Source: CAZCTC01 sp964501335 (GTDB lineage: Bacteria; Chloroflexota; Anaerolineae; B4-G1; SLSP01). From it: 50,559 nt of DNA. Location of the stretch: NCBI GenBank assembly GCA_964501335.1, contig CAZCTC010000058.1, forward strand, positions 1-50,559, given 5' to 3'. Under the pieces are notes generated by a model. That model had not been told where the DNA came from and searched no databases. It saw only the letters and a program-made list of their open reading frames with translations. Both the position numbers and the translations under genes were made by a program. This document shows, in pieces, positions 35,378 through 44,369 of this stretch. Every line of letters starts with the position of its first letter. The stretch's first letter is position 1.

Positions 35378-36957
35378 AATTATGGACGGTGAAGCTGGTT
35401 TTGATTGTGTTGGGGGTGTTATTGGTGATGCTGATGGCGGGAAGCGGCGCTTTCGTTTTTTTGTTGTCAGATCGCATTTATCCCGGGGTGGCGGTTTTGG
35501 GTGTGGATGTGGGCGGTTTGACGGTGACGGAGGCGACCCGGGTGTTGCAGAAGCGGTTGCCGGACCCTCCCAGCCTGCAGGTCACGGCCGCAGGACAGCA
35601 GTGGACGTTTGGGCCGGAAGTGACCGGGCGGGATTATGATCCAGCCGGGAGCGCCTATCGGGCGTATATGGTGGGGCGGCAGGGTTCTTTTTTCGAGCAG
35701 GCGCAGGTGATTTTGGGCGCTTTGGTTTCGGGAACGGAGACTCAGCCGAAATTGCTGGCGGTCGATTCGTTGAAGGTGCGGGCGGAGTTGAAGGCGATCG
35801 CCGGGACTCTTTTTATCGCGCCGACGGATGGGCGGTTGGATCTGAGCGAAGGGCAGTTGAAGGTGGTGCCGGGTGTTGACGGGCGCCGTCTGGATATTGC
35901 TACCGCGGCTCGGGAGGTTGAAACTGCTCTGGCCGATGGAGTCGAGACGGTGGAACTGACGTTGGAGCCGGTGCAACCGAAGATCGTGATGCCGGAGCCG
36001 GCAGCCGGGTTGGCTCAAAAGTTGTTGGCCCAGCCTTTCCGTTTGATTACGGACGATCCTTTGACCTCGTATCAGGGCGAGTTTGGGACGACGCCGGAGC
36101 AGATTGCCGGATGGCTGCGGCCCCGGCCGGCCGGAAGTTCGGTGGAATTGCTCTTCGATCGGGCGGCGGTGCGTTCCTGGCTGGAGACCATTTCGACGGA
36201 GCTGGGCCCGGAGCGGATATTGAATATTACGGAGACGGAGATGCTGGTGCTGACGGCGCTGGCAACCGGGCAGCCGGAGTTACAGCCCCGTATTTATCAC
36301 CCGGAACGCCATTATATCGTGCAACCGGGGGATATGCTTTCGGGGATTTCTTATCTCTACGGTATGCCGATGTGGCGTATCGAAGAGGCCAATCCTCAGC
36401 TTATTTCGCGAACGGTCGATGTGGGGATGGATCTGGTTATTCCTTCGATCGATGTGCTGTTTCCTCATCCCCTGGTGCCGGGCAAGCGTATTGAGATCGA
36501 TCTGGCGAAGCAGCAATTGCGGGCTTTTGAGAACGAGCAGATGGTGATGGAGTTGAAAATCTCCAGCGGGATGTCGAGTACGCCGACGCTGGATGGACAG
36601 TTCCAGATCCTGATGAAGGAGAAAGATGCTTTTGCCCGGCGCTGGCAGCTGGATATGCCCTATTTTATGGGTTTTTATCTGGAAGGACCGGATTTTTACA
36701 ATGGAATCCATGAATTGCCGGTGACGGCCTGGGGCAGTCGCCTTTCCGAAGGGGTGTTGGGCTGGCCGGCTTCGTTTGGCTGTATTATTGTGAACACAGG
36801 CGATGCCGAGCGCCTGTTTAACTGGGCGCCAGTTGGGACGTTGGTGACGGTGACGGGGGTGGCGCCGGGGACGCCGGCCGCCGGTGGGACGCTGGATACT
36901 TTAGTGGGAACAGAGGCCGGGGCTTCCGTGCCGGGTGCCCCTACAACGCCGAATTAA
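35374..36957 (+). CDS. L,D-transpeptidase with PG-binding and LysM domains
   Basis: 527 residues, cell envelope. A signal anchor (about 8-31) is followed by two VanW-type PG_binding_4 segments (about 45-250), a LysM domain (312-358, HYIVQPGDMLSGISYLYG) and a YkuD catalytic domain (about 370-495). Catalytic elements are H446 (GIHELP) and C470 in SFGCIIVN; the usual SHGC is SFGC here. A Pro/Thr/Gly-rich tail ends the protein. It would cross-link or modify peptidoglycan. It is translationally coupled to the glycosyltransferase upstream. In Chloroflexota, whose envelope is unusual, such enzymes may act on thin peptidoglycan. Confidence 0.9.
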   Translation: MKLWTVKLVLIVLGVLLVMLMAGSGAFVFLLSDRIYPGVAVLGVDVGGLTVTEATRVLQKRLPDPPSLQVTAAGQQWTFGPEVTGRDYDPAGSAYRAYMVGRQGSFFEQAQVILGALVSGTETQPKLLAVDSLKVRAELKAIAGTLFIAPTDGRLDLSEGQLKVVPGVDGRRLDIATAAREVETALADGVETVELTLEPVQPKIVMPEPAAGLAQKLLAQPFRLITDDPLTSYQGEFGTTPEQIAGWLRPRPAGSSVELLFDRAAVRSWLETISTELGPERILNITETEMLVLTALATGQPELQPRIYHPERHYIVQPGDMLSGISYLYGMPMWRIEEANPQLISRTVDVGMDLVIPSIDVLFPHPLVPGKRIEIDLAKQQLRAFENEQMVMELKISSGMSSTPTLDGQFQILMKEKDAFARRWQLDMPYFMGFYLEGPDFYNGIHELPVTAWGSRLSEGVLGWPASFGCIIVNTGDAERLFNWAPVGTLVTVTGVAPGTPAAGGTLDTLVGTEAGASVPGAPTTPN

Positions 36958-36984
36958 CTGTTTTCTGTTTCTTGCGGTCAGCAT

Positions 36985-37092
36985 TTTAGCGTCCCGCAAA
37001 AGGCTTTTGTCCGGCTCGAATCGACGCGCTGGATGGGGAGAGAATTTTTTTTGTTTATATTTTCGGCGGCTTCAGAAAGCCGCCGAAAATAT
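36985..37092 (-). repeat. Family A hairpin repeat, copy A12 (reverse)
   Basis: Perfect 16-bp stem 37057-37072 / 37077-37092 (ATATTTTCGGCGGCTT), loop CAGA. The reversed tail starts with TTTAGCGTCCCGCAAAAGGC. It is opposite in direction to both flanking genes. Confidence 0.9.
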
Positions 37093-37234
37093 GGGTTTCT
37101 TTTCCGCGTATTCCGGGTCAATCGCCCCCGCGGCATTTTTTCGCTTTGTTTTTTACAGGAAATGGGCTATTTACGGGATACAAAAAAGCCCGGAGGCCTT
37201 ATTGTTGTATGGGTGGATATAAGGGGTAAGAGCT

Positions 37235-39799
37235 TTGTACGCACAGGTGTTGGTTTTTTTGCCGATTCGGTCGCGGGCGACGCCCTTTTTCGATTATGTG
37301 GTGCCGCCGGAGATGGCTGCAACTGTGCGGGCCGGGGTGCTGGTTGCGGTGCCTTTTCGTGAACAGATGTTGCCGGGGGTTGTGGTGCAGATGACGGAGA
37401 GTCCATCTGTGCCCAACCCCCGGCCGCTTTTTAGATTGCTGGATCCGGAACCGGCGTTGGGGGCGGTGCAACTGGCGCTGGCGGAATGGATGGCGCGGGA
37501 GACGCTGGCTCCTTTGCATGAATGTGTGAAGGCGATGTTGCCGCCGGGGCTGCGGGCGCGGACGGAGTTGCGGTTGACGCCCCTGGTGGCGGCGGCGCCG
37601 GCGGGATTGCCGGAGGCGGCGCTGGGAGTGTTGCGGCTGTTGCTGGATCGCGGGGCTCTGTTGGGCGGCCAGGTGGCGACGGCGCTGCGGGGGAAGGATT
37701 GGCGGCAGGGAATGGTTTTCCTGCGGCGGAAGAAGCTGATCGAGGTCGAGCGGACGCTGGAACTGCCGGAGGTGCATTTTCGGACGGTGCGGCAGGTCTC
37801 CCTGGGGACGGCTCGTGAGGGCTGGGAAGAGGGCTTGAAAGGGGTGCGGCTGCGGGATCGCTATTGGGCGATTCTGGAATTTTTGGAGCAGGAGCCACGG
37901 CCGGTCGATGTGTCGGTGGTCTATGCGGAGACCGGATGTGATGCGGGGGCTTTGCAGGCTTTGGCGAAGCGGGGATTGGTTTCTTTTACCCGCGAGGTGT
38001 TGCCGGCCGATCCGCTTTCTGATTTGCTTTTCACGCCCACAGCGCCGCCGCGGTTGACGGACGATCAGCAGGTGGTGTGGAAGGAGCTGGCGGCGCTGTT
38101 GCCGCGACCGGCTTTCTCTGAGGGGCCGGCGGGTGGCGATGCGATTTTTTCGTTGCGGGCGACGGCTCCCGTCAAACCGATCCCGCCGGTGCTGTTGTTG
38201 GGGGTGACCGGATCGGGCAAGACGGAGCTTTATTTGCGGGCCACGGAGCGGGTTTTGGGTCAGGGGCGACAGGCGTTGATCCTGGTGCCGGAGATCAGTC
38301 TGACGCCGCAGACGGTGCGGCGTTTTGCGCTGCGTTTCCCGGGGCATGTGGGTTTGTGGCACAGTGGGATGACGGATGCGGAACGGTATGCGACCTGGCG
38401 ACGGGTGCGCAGCGGGGAGCTGACGGTATTGGTGGGGGCGCGGTCGGCATTGTTTGCGCCCTTTCCGCGGCTGGGGCTGATTGTATTGGATGAAGAAGAA
38501 GATCCCGGCTATAAACAGAGCCAGCGGCCTTTCTATCATGCCCGCGAGGCGGCGGAGGTCATTTCCCGGTTGACGGGGGCGTTGTTGATTTTGGGGAGTG
38601 CCACGCCGACGCTGGAGTCGTATCAGCGGGCCCAGGAAGGGCGGTATCGGCTGCTGGAATTGCCGCGGCGGGTGCTGGGGCATCGCCAGCGGCTGGCAGA
38701 TTGGCAGTCGCTGCTGCATCTGCCGGGGAACCGATACAGTCCTTTGCCGGGATCGGATGCCTGCACGATTGGGATGCCGCCGGTGCAGATTGTGGATATG
38801 CGGGCGGAGTTGCAGGCGGACAACCGCAGCATTTTCAGCCGGGCGCTGGCTCAGGCGGTGGATGAGGCGCTGGCGAAGCACGAACAGGTGATCCTGTTTC
38901 TCAACCGGCGGGGGACGGCGACCTATGTTTTTTGTCGGGATTGCGGCTGGGTGGCGGCCTGTCCCCGCTGTGAATCGCCGATGACGCAGCATGCGGGGAT
39001 TGAGGCGTTGATCTGCCATCATTGCGGGCATCGTAAGTCCATGCCGGAGCGCTGTCCGAAGTGCCGGTCGAAGCGGGTGCGGGCTTTCGGGTTGGGGACG
39101 GAAGGGCTGGAGGTTCAGACGGCGGCGCGGTGGCCGGAAGCGCGGTTGCAGCGCTGGGACCGGGATGTGGCCCGTTCCCATACGGCGCATGCGACGATTC
39201 TGAGCCGTTTTGCCGAGGGCGGCGCGGATATTTTAATCGGGACGCAGATGGTGGCCCGCGGGCTGGATTTGCCGCGGGTGACCGTGGTGGGGATCATTTC
39301 GGCGGATACGGGGTTGAATTTGCCGGATTTCCGGTCGGGGGAGCGGACATTCCAATTGCTGGCGCAGGTGGCGGGTCGCGCCGGCCGGGGGGTGTTGGGC
39401 GGGAAGGTGATTTTGCAGACTTACCACCCGACGAATTATGCGATCCGTTATGCGGCGGCCCACGATTACAGGGGGTTTGCCGCGAAAGAGATGGCCTTTC
39501 GCCGGGAGACGGGGTATCCTCCGATGATCCGGCTGGCGAGGTTGGTGATTGCCCATCCTGATGCGCGGCATGCGCAGACACAGGCTGAGGCGCTGGCGGG
39601 GAAACTGCGGGAAGCGCTGACAGCGGCCGGGCCGGCGGGCGGCGATTTGATCGGGCCGGCGCCGGCTTTTTTTGCCCGGGTGCGCGGGCGATATCGCTGG
39701 CAGATTCTGGTGCGGTGCCCTGATCCGGCAGCGCTGCTGCGGAGTGTGGAGATCCCGGCAGGCTGGGTTGTGGATGTCGATCCGAGCGATGTATTGTAG
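37235..39799 (+). CDS. priA: Primosomal replication-restart helicase PriA
   Basis: 854 residues. PriA recognises stalled forks and loads the replicative helicase. An N-terminal fork-binding domain precedes the helicase: Walker A GVTGSGKT (323-330), DEEED (419-423), GSATPTLES, and the motif VAGRAGRG (712-719). Two zinc-binding sites are complete: C567/C570/C576/C579 and C594/C597/C607/C610. It begins with TTG, 8 nt after AAGGGG; no better start exists because the N-terminal strand YAQVLVFLP is conserved in the family. It stands alone between two family A repeats. Confidence 0.96.
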   Translation: MYAQVLVFLPIRSRATPFFDYVVPPEMAATVRAGVLVAVPFREQMLPGVVVQMTESPSVPNPRPLFRLLDPEPALGAVQLALAEWMARETLAPLHECVKAMLPPGLRARTELRLTPLVAAAPAGLPEAALGVLRLLLDRGALLGGQVATALRGKDWRQGMVFLRRKKLIEVERTLELPEVHFRTVRQVSLGTAREGWEEGLKGVRLRDRYWAILEFLEQEPRPVDVSVVYAETGCDAGALQALAKRGLVSFTREVLPADPLSDLLFTPTAPPRLTDDQQVVWKELAALLPRPAFSEGPAGGDAIFSLRATAPVKPIPPVLLLGVTGSGKTELYLRATERVLGQGRQALILVPEISLTPQTVRRFALRFPGHVGLWHSGMTDAERYATWRRVRSGELTVLVGARSALFAPFPRLGLIVLDEEEDPGYKQSQRPFYHAREAAEVISRLTGALLILGSATPTLESYQRAQEGRYRLLELPRRVLGHRQRLADWQSLLHLPGNRYSPLPGSDACTIGMPPVQIVDMRAELQADNRSIFSRALAQAVDEALAKHEQVILFLNRRGTATYVFCRDCGWVAACPRCESPMTQHAGIEALICHHCGHRKSMPERCPKCRSKRVRAFGLGTEGLEVQTAARWPEARLQRWDRDVARSHTAHATILSRFAEGGADILIGTQMVARGLDLPRVTVVGIISADTGLNLPDFRSGERTFQLLAQVAGRAGRGVLGGKVILQTYHPTNYAIRYAAAHDYRGFAAKEMAFRRETGYPPMIRLARLVIAHPDARHAQTQAEALAGKLREALTAAGPAGGDLIGPAPAFFARVRGRYRWQILVRCPDPAALLRSVEIPAGWVVDVDPSDVL

Positions 39800-39866
39800 G
39801 GGAAGCAGACAGGAAGAGTGGAAGAATGGAAGATTGGAAGCATGGAAGAATGGAAGATTTTGGATC

Positions 39867-39978
39867 TGTGCGGTTAGCCTGGAAAAGCGGGAGAAAAACA
39901 CAAATAAAATGACTCTCTGCCTGCTTCGCCCAGCGCGTCGTTTTTTAACGGGCAAAAGCCCGTTGGGCGTCTGACGGT
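39867..39978 (+). repeat. Family A repeat lacking its main hairpin, copy A13
   Basis: Leader (TAGCCTGGAAAAGC) and tail (ACTCTCTGCCTGCTTCG, CAGCGCGTCG) are present, but the 16-bp hairpin is replaced by GGGAGAAAAACA. The second, tail hairpin is here at its best: AACGGGC-AAAA-GCCCGTT, with GCGTC ... GGCGTC nearby. Confidence 0.8.
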
Positions 39979-40005
39979 GTATCAAATCAATTGTGGAGTA
40001 ACATC

Positions 40006-41394
40006 ATGTCTTACGAAGCACCCAAAAACGGTTTTCGAACCTTTGTCATTGTCTGGGTGACCCAGTCGATTTCGGTTTTTGGTTCGGCTCTGACCGGCTT
40101 TGCGATGAATATCTGGTTGACGCAGACTCTTTATCCGCGGTTGGATCAGCGATCGGAATTGGGAGCGGCTCTGGCCATGGTAGGGCTGGCCGGCGCTCTT
40201 CCGGTGATTTTGGGAGCCCCGATTGCCGGGGCCTGGGCGGATCGGTACGATCGCAAGCGGACGATGATGGTGATGGACTTTATCAGCGCCGGGCTTTCGA
40301 TCTTGCTGGCGGCGCTGGTTTTTACCGGGGTTTTGCAGCTCTGGATGTTGATCGGGATTATCTTTTTGATGGCGATTTCGGCGGCTTTCCATGGGGCGGC
40401 ATTCGATACTTCTTATGCCATGCTGGTTTCTGAGGAACAGTTGCCGCGGGCCAATGGGATGATGCAGACGATCTGGGCCCTTTCGGGTATTCTTTCGCCG
40501 GGGGTGGCGGCGGCGATTATCGGGGTGCCGGCGATGATGCGAAACGGAATTTTGCCGGGCGGGGCGGAATCCCTTCTGGCGAAGTTGAGCGATGGGACGG
40601 CTCTCGCTATGGGGATCGACGCGGTGACCTTCTTTTTTGCGGCTGTGACGCTGATTTTCCTGACGATTCCTTCTCCTAAACATGAGACGACTGGATCAGA
40701 GACGAAAGAACGGGGTAGTTTTTGGAGCGATGTGGGGTTTGGCTGGGTTTATATCTGGCGGCGGCGGCCGTTGTTATGGCTGTTGGGGACTTTTGCGCTG
40801 GCCAATTTTACTGCGGCGCCGTTGATGGTTTTGTCGCCCGTGTTTGTGAAGTTCAATCTGGCGGCCGATTGGCAGCGGTTGGGTTTTACTTATGAATCGG
40901 CGCTGGCGGCTTTGCAGATGCTGGCAGGCATCGGCGGGGTAGTGGGCGGCATTTTCATCACGGCCTGGGGGGGATTGAAGAAACGCCGGGTCTATGGGGT
41001 GGTGGTGCCGATTTTACTGGCGGCGCTGGCACAGATTGTCTATGGAGCCACGTCCTGGTTTTATGTGGCGCTGGTGGCCAATCTATTGCTCGATTTTTTC
41101 TTGCCGGTTTTGAATGCGCATTCTCAGACGATCTGGCAGACGCAGACGCCGCGCCCTTTGCAGGGGCGGGTTTTTGCGGTGCGGCGATTGATCGCTCAGA
41201 TTTCCGGTCCTATTGCGACTTCTCTGGTGGGAGGGATAACGGGTCTGGGGCTTTTGTATGATCCAACGATGTTGATTTGGATGGGCGGCATTTTGATGGC
41301 GGCTTTCTGTGTTTTTCAGCTGTTCAACCCGGCCCTGTTGAAGGTTGAAGATCGGGAGTGGTTGGAGTCGCTGGCGGCGCAGGCGGAAGCATAA
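40006..41394 (+). CDS. Major facilitator superfamily transporter (12 TM)
   Basis: 462 residues, inner membrane. N-terminal motif A region is seen as GAWADRYDRKRTMM after TM2, and there are 12 predicted helices. The protein resembles macrolide/enterobactin-type exporters (MFS_3/MefA-like: FVIVWVTQSISVFGSALTGFAMNIWL). It is likely a proton-driven exporter; the substrate is unknown. The ATG at 40006 with GGAG 7 nt before is preferred to the upstream TTG. Single gene unit ending in a hairpin. Confidence 0.9.
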   Translation: MSYEAPKNGFRTFVIVWVTQSISVFGSALTGFAMNIWLTQTLYPRLDQRSELGAALAMVGLAGALPVILGAPIAGAWADRYDRKRTMMVMDFISAGLSILLAALVFTGVLQLWMLIGIIFLMAISAAFHGAAFDTSYAMLVSEEQLPRANGMMQTIWALSGILSPGVAAAIIGVPAMMRNGILPGGAESLLAKLSDGTALAMGIDAVTFFFAAVTLIFLTIPSPKHETTGSETKERGSFWSDVGFGWVYIWRRRPLLWLLGTFALANFTAAPLMVLSPVFVKFNLAADWQRLGFTYESALAALQMLAGIGGVVGGIFITAWGGLKKRRVYGVVVPILLAALAQIVYGATSWFYVALVANLLLDFFLPVLNAHSQTIWQTQTPRPLQGRVFAVRRLIAQISGPIATSLVGGITGLGLLYDPTMLIWMGGILMAAFCVFQLFNPALLKVEDREWLESLAAQAEA

Positions 41395-41412
41395 GCGTGG
41401 GTTTTTATTTAA

Positions 41413-41441
41413 ATTCGAGCGTCCCGCAGGGGCGCTCGAAT
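41413..41441. terminator. Hairpin after the MFS gene
   Basis: ATTCGAGCGTCCC (41413-41425) pairs with 41429-41441 around GCA, with one G-T pair. It contains AGCGTCCCGCA, the motif that ends family A tails, so it may be a derivative of that family. Confidence 0.55.
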
Positions 41442-41462
41442 GAAATAAGTTGCGGGATTTTC

Positions 41463-41491
41463 TTGCTCTGACGGTAGGGCGGTGTTACAAT
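41463..41491 (+). promoter_or_regulatory. Sigma-70 promoter of xpt-guaA
   Basis: TTGCTC (41463-41468), a 17-nt spacer, TACAAT (41486-41491). The leader is about 40 nt, too short for a purine riboswitch, and none is seen. Confidence 0.6.
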
Positions 41492-41539
41492 GCACCTATT
41501 ATCTTTCAGCCAGGGCAGAACATGGAAGAGGGTGGTGGC

Positions 41540-42115
41540 ATGGAAGCATTGAAGGAACGTATTCAGAATGAGGGGCGTAATCTGGGACGCGGGATCTTGA
41601 AGATCGACAGCGTGATCAATCATCAGGTGGACGCCAGTTTGATGTTGGAGGCCGGGGCCGAGTTCGCCCGGGTTTTTGCCGAGATGAAGCCGACACGGGT
41701 TTTGACTGCGGAAGTTTCGGGGATTGTGCCGGCGTTGGCGACTTCGTATGCTTTGGGGATTCCGTTGGTCTATGCGCGCAAGCACAAGCCGATCACGATG
41801 ACGGAGCCGGTGTTGGTGGAATTTGCGCCTTCGCATACCAAAGGGGGCGAGGTCTCCTTGATGGTTTCGCCGGAGTTTTTGAATGCCGAGGATCGGGTCT
41901 TGATTATCGACGATTTTCTGGCGACGGGGCAGACGATTGCGGCGATGGCTCGATTGGTCGAGGGGGCCGGGGCGGTGCTGGTGGGGATCGGGACTCTGGT
42001 GGAGAAGTCGTTCGAGGGCGGCCGTGAGGCGCTGAAAGAGTTCAATGTGCCGATTGTCTCGCTGGCGGTGATTACCGAAATGCGGGAAGACGGTACGATC
42101 ACTTTTGCCGAGTAG
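41540..42115 (+). CDS. xpt: Xanthine phosphoribosyltransferase
   Basis: 191 residues, cytoplasmic. It converts xanthine and PRPP to XMP. The PRPP loop VLIIDDFLATGQT lies at about 120-132, and the family N-terminus MEALKERIQNEG and EVSGIVPALATSYALG are typical of Bacillus-type Xpt. The ATG at 41540 gives the usual family length; a start at 41522 would add MEEGGG. Three bases separate its stop from the guaA start, so XMP made here feeds directly into GMP synthesis. Confidence 0.94.
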   Translation: MEALKERIQNEGRNLGRGILKIDSVINHQVDASLMLEAGAEFARVFAEMKPTRVLTAEVSGIVPALATSYALGIPLVYARKHKPITMTEPVLVEFAPSHTKGGEVSLMVSPEFLNAEDRVLIIDDFLATGQTIAAMARLVEGAGAVLVGIGTLVEKSFEGGREALKEFNVPIVSLAVITEMREDGTITFAE

Positions 42116-42118
42116 CGC

Positions 42119-43654
42119 ATGCGCGAGATCATCGTTATTCTGGATTACGGGTCGCAGTATACGCAATTGATTGCCCGGCGGGTGCGCGAGTTGCAGATCT
42201 ATGCGGAGATCCTGCCCTGGAATGTGCCGGCGAGCCGTTTGCTGGATTTGAAGCCGCGCGGCTTGATCCTTTCGGGCGGGCCGAACAGCGTCTACGATGA
42301 AGGGGCGCCGGGACTGGGGCCGATGGTTTTTGAGGCGCAGGTGCCGGTGCTGGGAATTTGTTATGGGATGCAGCTGCTGGCCCATGCGTTGGGCGGCGGG
42401 GTGATGCCGGGAACGCTGCGGGAATATGGGCCGGGGCGGATTGCGTTGGCCCAGGATGCGGGGGCGCTTTTTGCCGGATTGCCGGACGAATTGGATGTGT
42501 GGATGAGCCACGGCGATGCGGTGAAGTCTCTCCCGGCCGGTTTCCAGGCGCTGGCTTACAGCGAAGGGGGCGTGCTGGCGGCCATGGCCGATCCAGAGCG
42601 CCGGTATTACGGGTTGCAGTTCCATCCGGAAGTGTCGCATACGCCGCAGGGGATAGAGATCCTGTGGCGTTTTTTGTTTGAAATTTGCGGCTGTCGGGGC
42701 GGTTGGACTCCGGAGTCGTTTGTCGAAGCGACGACGTTGCGGATTCGGGAGCAGGTCGGTGCGGGCGGGGTGGTCTGTGGGTTGAGCGGCGGCGTGGACA
42801 GCGCCGTCACGGCGGCTCTGGTTCACCGCGCCGTGGGCGATCAACTGACCAGCATTTTTGTGGATACCGGGATGCTGCGCCGGGGCGAGGTCAATGAAGT
42901 GGAGGACGCTTTCCGGGAAGCGTTGGGGATGCAGCTGGTGCGAGTCGATGCCGGCCCGCGGTTTCTGGCGGCGCTCCAGGGAGTGACGGACCCCGAGTCA
43001 AAACGACGGATTATTGGGGAGCAGTTTATCCGGGTGTTCGAAGAAGAGGCGGCGCGGTTGAGCGGTGTGAAATTTCTGGCGCAGGGGACCATCTATCCCG
43101 ATGTGATCGAGAGCGCGGGCAGTGCTACGGCTCGCCGGATCAAGAGCCATCACAATGTGGGCGGTTTGCCGGAAGTGATGCAGCTGGCGTTGGTGGAGCC
43201 GCTGCGGGAATTGTTCAAGGATGAGGTGCGGGCCGTGGGTTCGGCTTTAGGATTGCCGGATTCACTGGTCTGGCGGCATCCGTTCCCGGGGCCGGGGCTG
43301 GCGGTGCGCATTCTGGGCGAAGTGACGGCTGAGCGTGTGGCGACATTGCAGGCGGCCGATGCTATTTTCCTGGAAGAGCTGCGCGCGGCCGGGATTTATC
43401 GGGAGGTGGCGCAGGCCTTTGCGGTGTTGTTGCCGGTGCGCAGTGTGGGGGTGATGGGCGACGGCCGGACCTATGCGGATGTGATCGCGCTGCGGGCGGT
43501 GACGACGGGCGATTTTATGACGGCAGATTGGGCCCGGTTGCCGTATGATTTGTTGGGGAAAGTTTCTAATCGGATTGTGAATGAAGTTGCGGGGGTAAAT
43601 CGGGTGGTTTACGATGTGAGCAGCAAGCCGCCGGCCACCATCGAGTGGGAATAG
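42119..43654 (+). CDS. guaA: GMP synthase (glutamine-hydrolysing)
   Basis: 511 residues, cytoplasmic dimer. It aminates XMP to GMP with glutamine and ATP. The class I amidotransferase domain has nucleophile C81 (LGICYGMQLL) and the His/Glu pair in GLQFHPEVSHT. The ATP-pyrophosphatase domain has the PP-loop GLSGGVDSAV. The C-terminal dimerisation domain ends in the canonical KPPATIEWE. It is in an operon with xpt. Confidence 0.97.
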   Translation: MREIIVILDYGSQYTQLIARRVRELQIYAEILPWNVPASRLLDLKPRGLILSGGPNSVYDEGAPGLGPMVFEAQVPVLGICYGMQLLAHALGGGVMPGTLREYGPGRIALAQDAGALFAGLPDELDVWMSHGDAVKSLPAGFQALAYSEGGVLAAMADPERRYYGLQFHPEVSHTPQGIEILWRFLFEICGCRGGWTPESFVEATTLRIREQVGAGGVVCGLSGGVDSAVTAALVHRAVGDQLTSIFVDTGMLRRGEVNEVEDAFREALGMQLVRVDAGPRFLAALQGVTDPESKRRIIGEQFIRVFEEEAARLSGVKFLAQGTIYPDVIESAGSATARRIKSHHNVGGLPEVMQLALVEPLRELFKDEVRAVGSALGLPDSLVWRHPFPGPGLAVRILGEVTAERVATLQAADAIFLEELRAAGIYREVAQAFAVLLPVRSVGVMGDGRTYADVIALRAVTTGDFMTADWARLPYDLLGKVSNRIVNEVAGVNRVVYDVSSKPPATIEWE

Positions 43655-43664
43655 ATTTTTTATC

Positions 43665-43702
43665 TGTATTGTCGCGGGCTTTCTGAAGCCCGCGACAATA
43701 CA
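43665..43702. repeat. Family A hairpin after guaA (no tail)
   Basis: A perfect 17-bp stem (TGTATTGTCGCGGGCTT and its complement) has loop TCTG. The usual tail is absent, and TTTTCCC follows. Confidence 0.8.
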
Positions 43703-43711
43703 ATTTTCCCG

Positions 43712-43754
43712 TAATATTTTGGGCGTACCCTGAAAGGGTACGCCCAAAATATTA
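43712..43754. terminator. 20-bp perfect hairpin before the ECF gene
   Basis: TAATATTTTGGGCGTACCC (43712-43730) pairs with 43736-43754; one more T-A pair closes loop GAA. It probably ends guaA transcription, but T-runs do not follow, and it ends only 16 bp before the next promoter. Confidence 0.55.
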
Positions 43755-43769
43755 TATAGCGGGGCAATT

Positions 43770-43799
43770 TTGAACCTTTTGGGCCGTTTCCTGTATAGG
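43770..43799 (+). promoter_or_regulatory. Candidate promoter of the ECF operon
   Basis: TTGAAC (43770-43775), an 18-nt spacer, TATAGG (43794-43799). The GAAC core at the -35 is also the kind of element read by many ECF sigma factors, so autoregulation is possible. Confidence 0.4.
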
Positions 43800-43826
43800 A
43801 AAACAGATCAGAGATTGAGAGATTGC

Positions 43827-44369
43827 ATGGATTCAGACGAGACTTTGGCGATGCGGGTGCAACAAGGGGACCGGGCGGCAATGGAAGCCCTGGTGGAACG
43901 CTATTACGATCCTTTGTTGCGTTTTCTGTTTCGACTGTGTGGGGGAAATCAGGCTCTGGCCGAGGATATGGTGCAGGAGACTTTTCTACGGATGATGGGG
44001 GGAATTCTCAGTTACGATGCCGGCCGGCCTTTTAAGCCCTGGCTTTATTCGATTGCGGAGCATATTGTTTTTAATTATTCGGCCCGGGCTGAGACGCGCC
44101 GTACGATGGCGATGGTGGATGAGGCCGGCTATCCCGATCAGCGGTTGCCGATGGAGGCTCAATTGGAGGCGGGGGAGATGCGTCAATCGATCCTTGAGGG
44201 GTTACATCAATTACCGATCCGGCAGCGTGAGGCGTTGGTGCTTTTTTATTATGAGGATCTGCCGCAGAAGGAGATCGCTGAGATTTTGAATGTGCCGGTC
44301 GGGACGATCAAATCTCGCCTGTCGCTGGGATTGAAGCAATTGCGCGCCTGGATAAAGGCCAGATTATGA
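43827..44369 (+). CDS. ECF-type RNA polymerase sigma factor
   Basis: 180 residues. Sigma region 2 (about 15-85) has YYDPLLRFLFRLCGGNQALAEDMVQETFLRM and PFKPWLYSIAEHIVFNYSAR. Sigma region 4 (about 120-175) has LPIRQREALVLFYYEDLPQKEIAEILNVPVGTIKSRLSLGLKQL. Region 3 is absent, as expected of ECF factors. ATG at 43827 is chosen because it gives the usual short N-terminus. Its stop overlaps the start of a polytopic membrane protein (ATGA), a position often held by the anti-sigma factor. Confidence 0.93.
   Translation: MDSDETLAMRVQQGDRAAMEALVERYYDPLLRFLFRLCGGNQALAEDMVQETFLRMMGGILSYDAGRPFKPWLYSIAEHIVFNYSARAETRRTMAMVDEAGYPDQRLPMEAQLEAGEMRQSILEGLHQLPIRQREALVLFYYEDLPQKEIAEILNVPVGTIKSRLSLGLKQLRAWIKARL

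Noticed and set aside
37199..39190. 663-codon minus-strand frame opposite priA
   Set aside because: Arg/Pro/Gln-rich translation with no motifs, overlapping a certain priA gene.
41492..41539. Purine riboswitch before xpt
   Set aside because: The predicted leader is about 40 nt, shorter than the purine aptamer, and no conserved loop sequences are seen.
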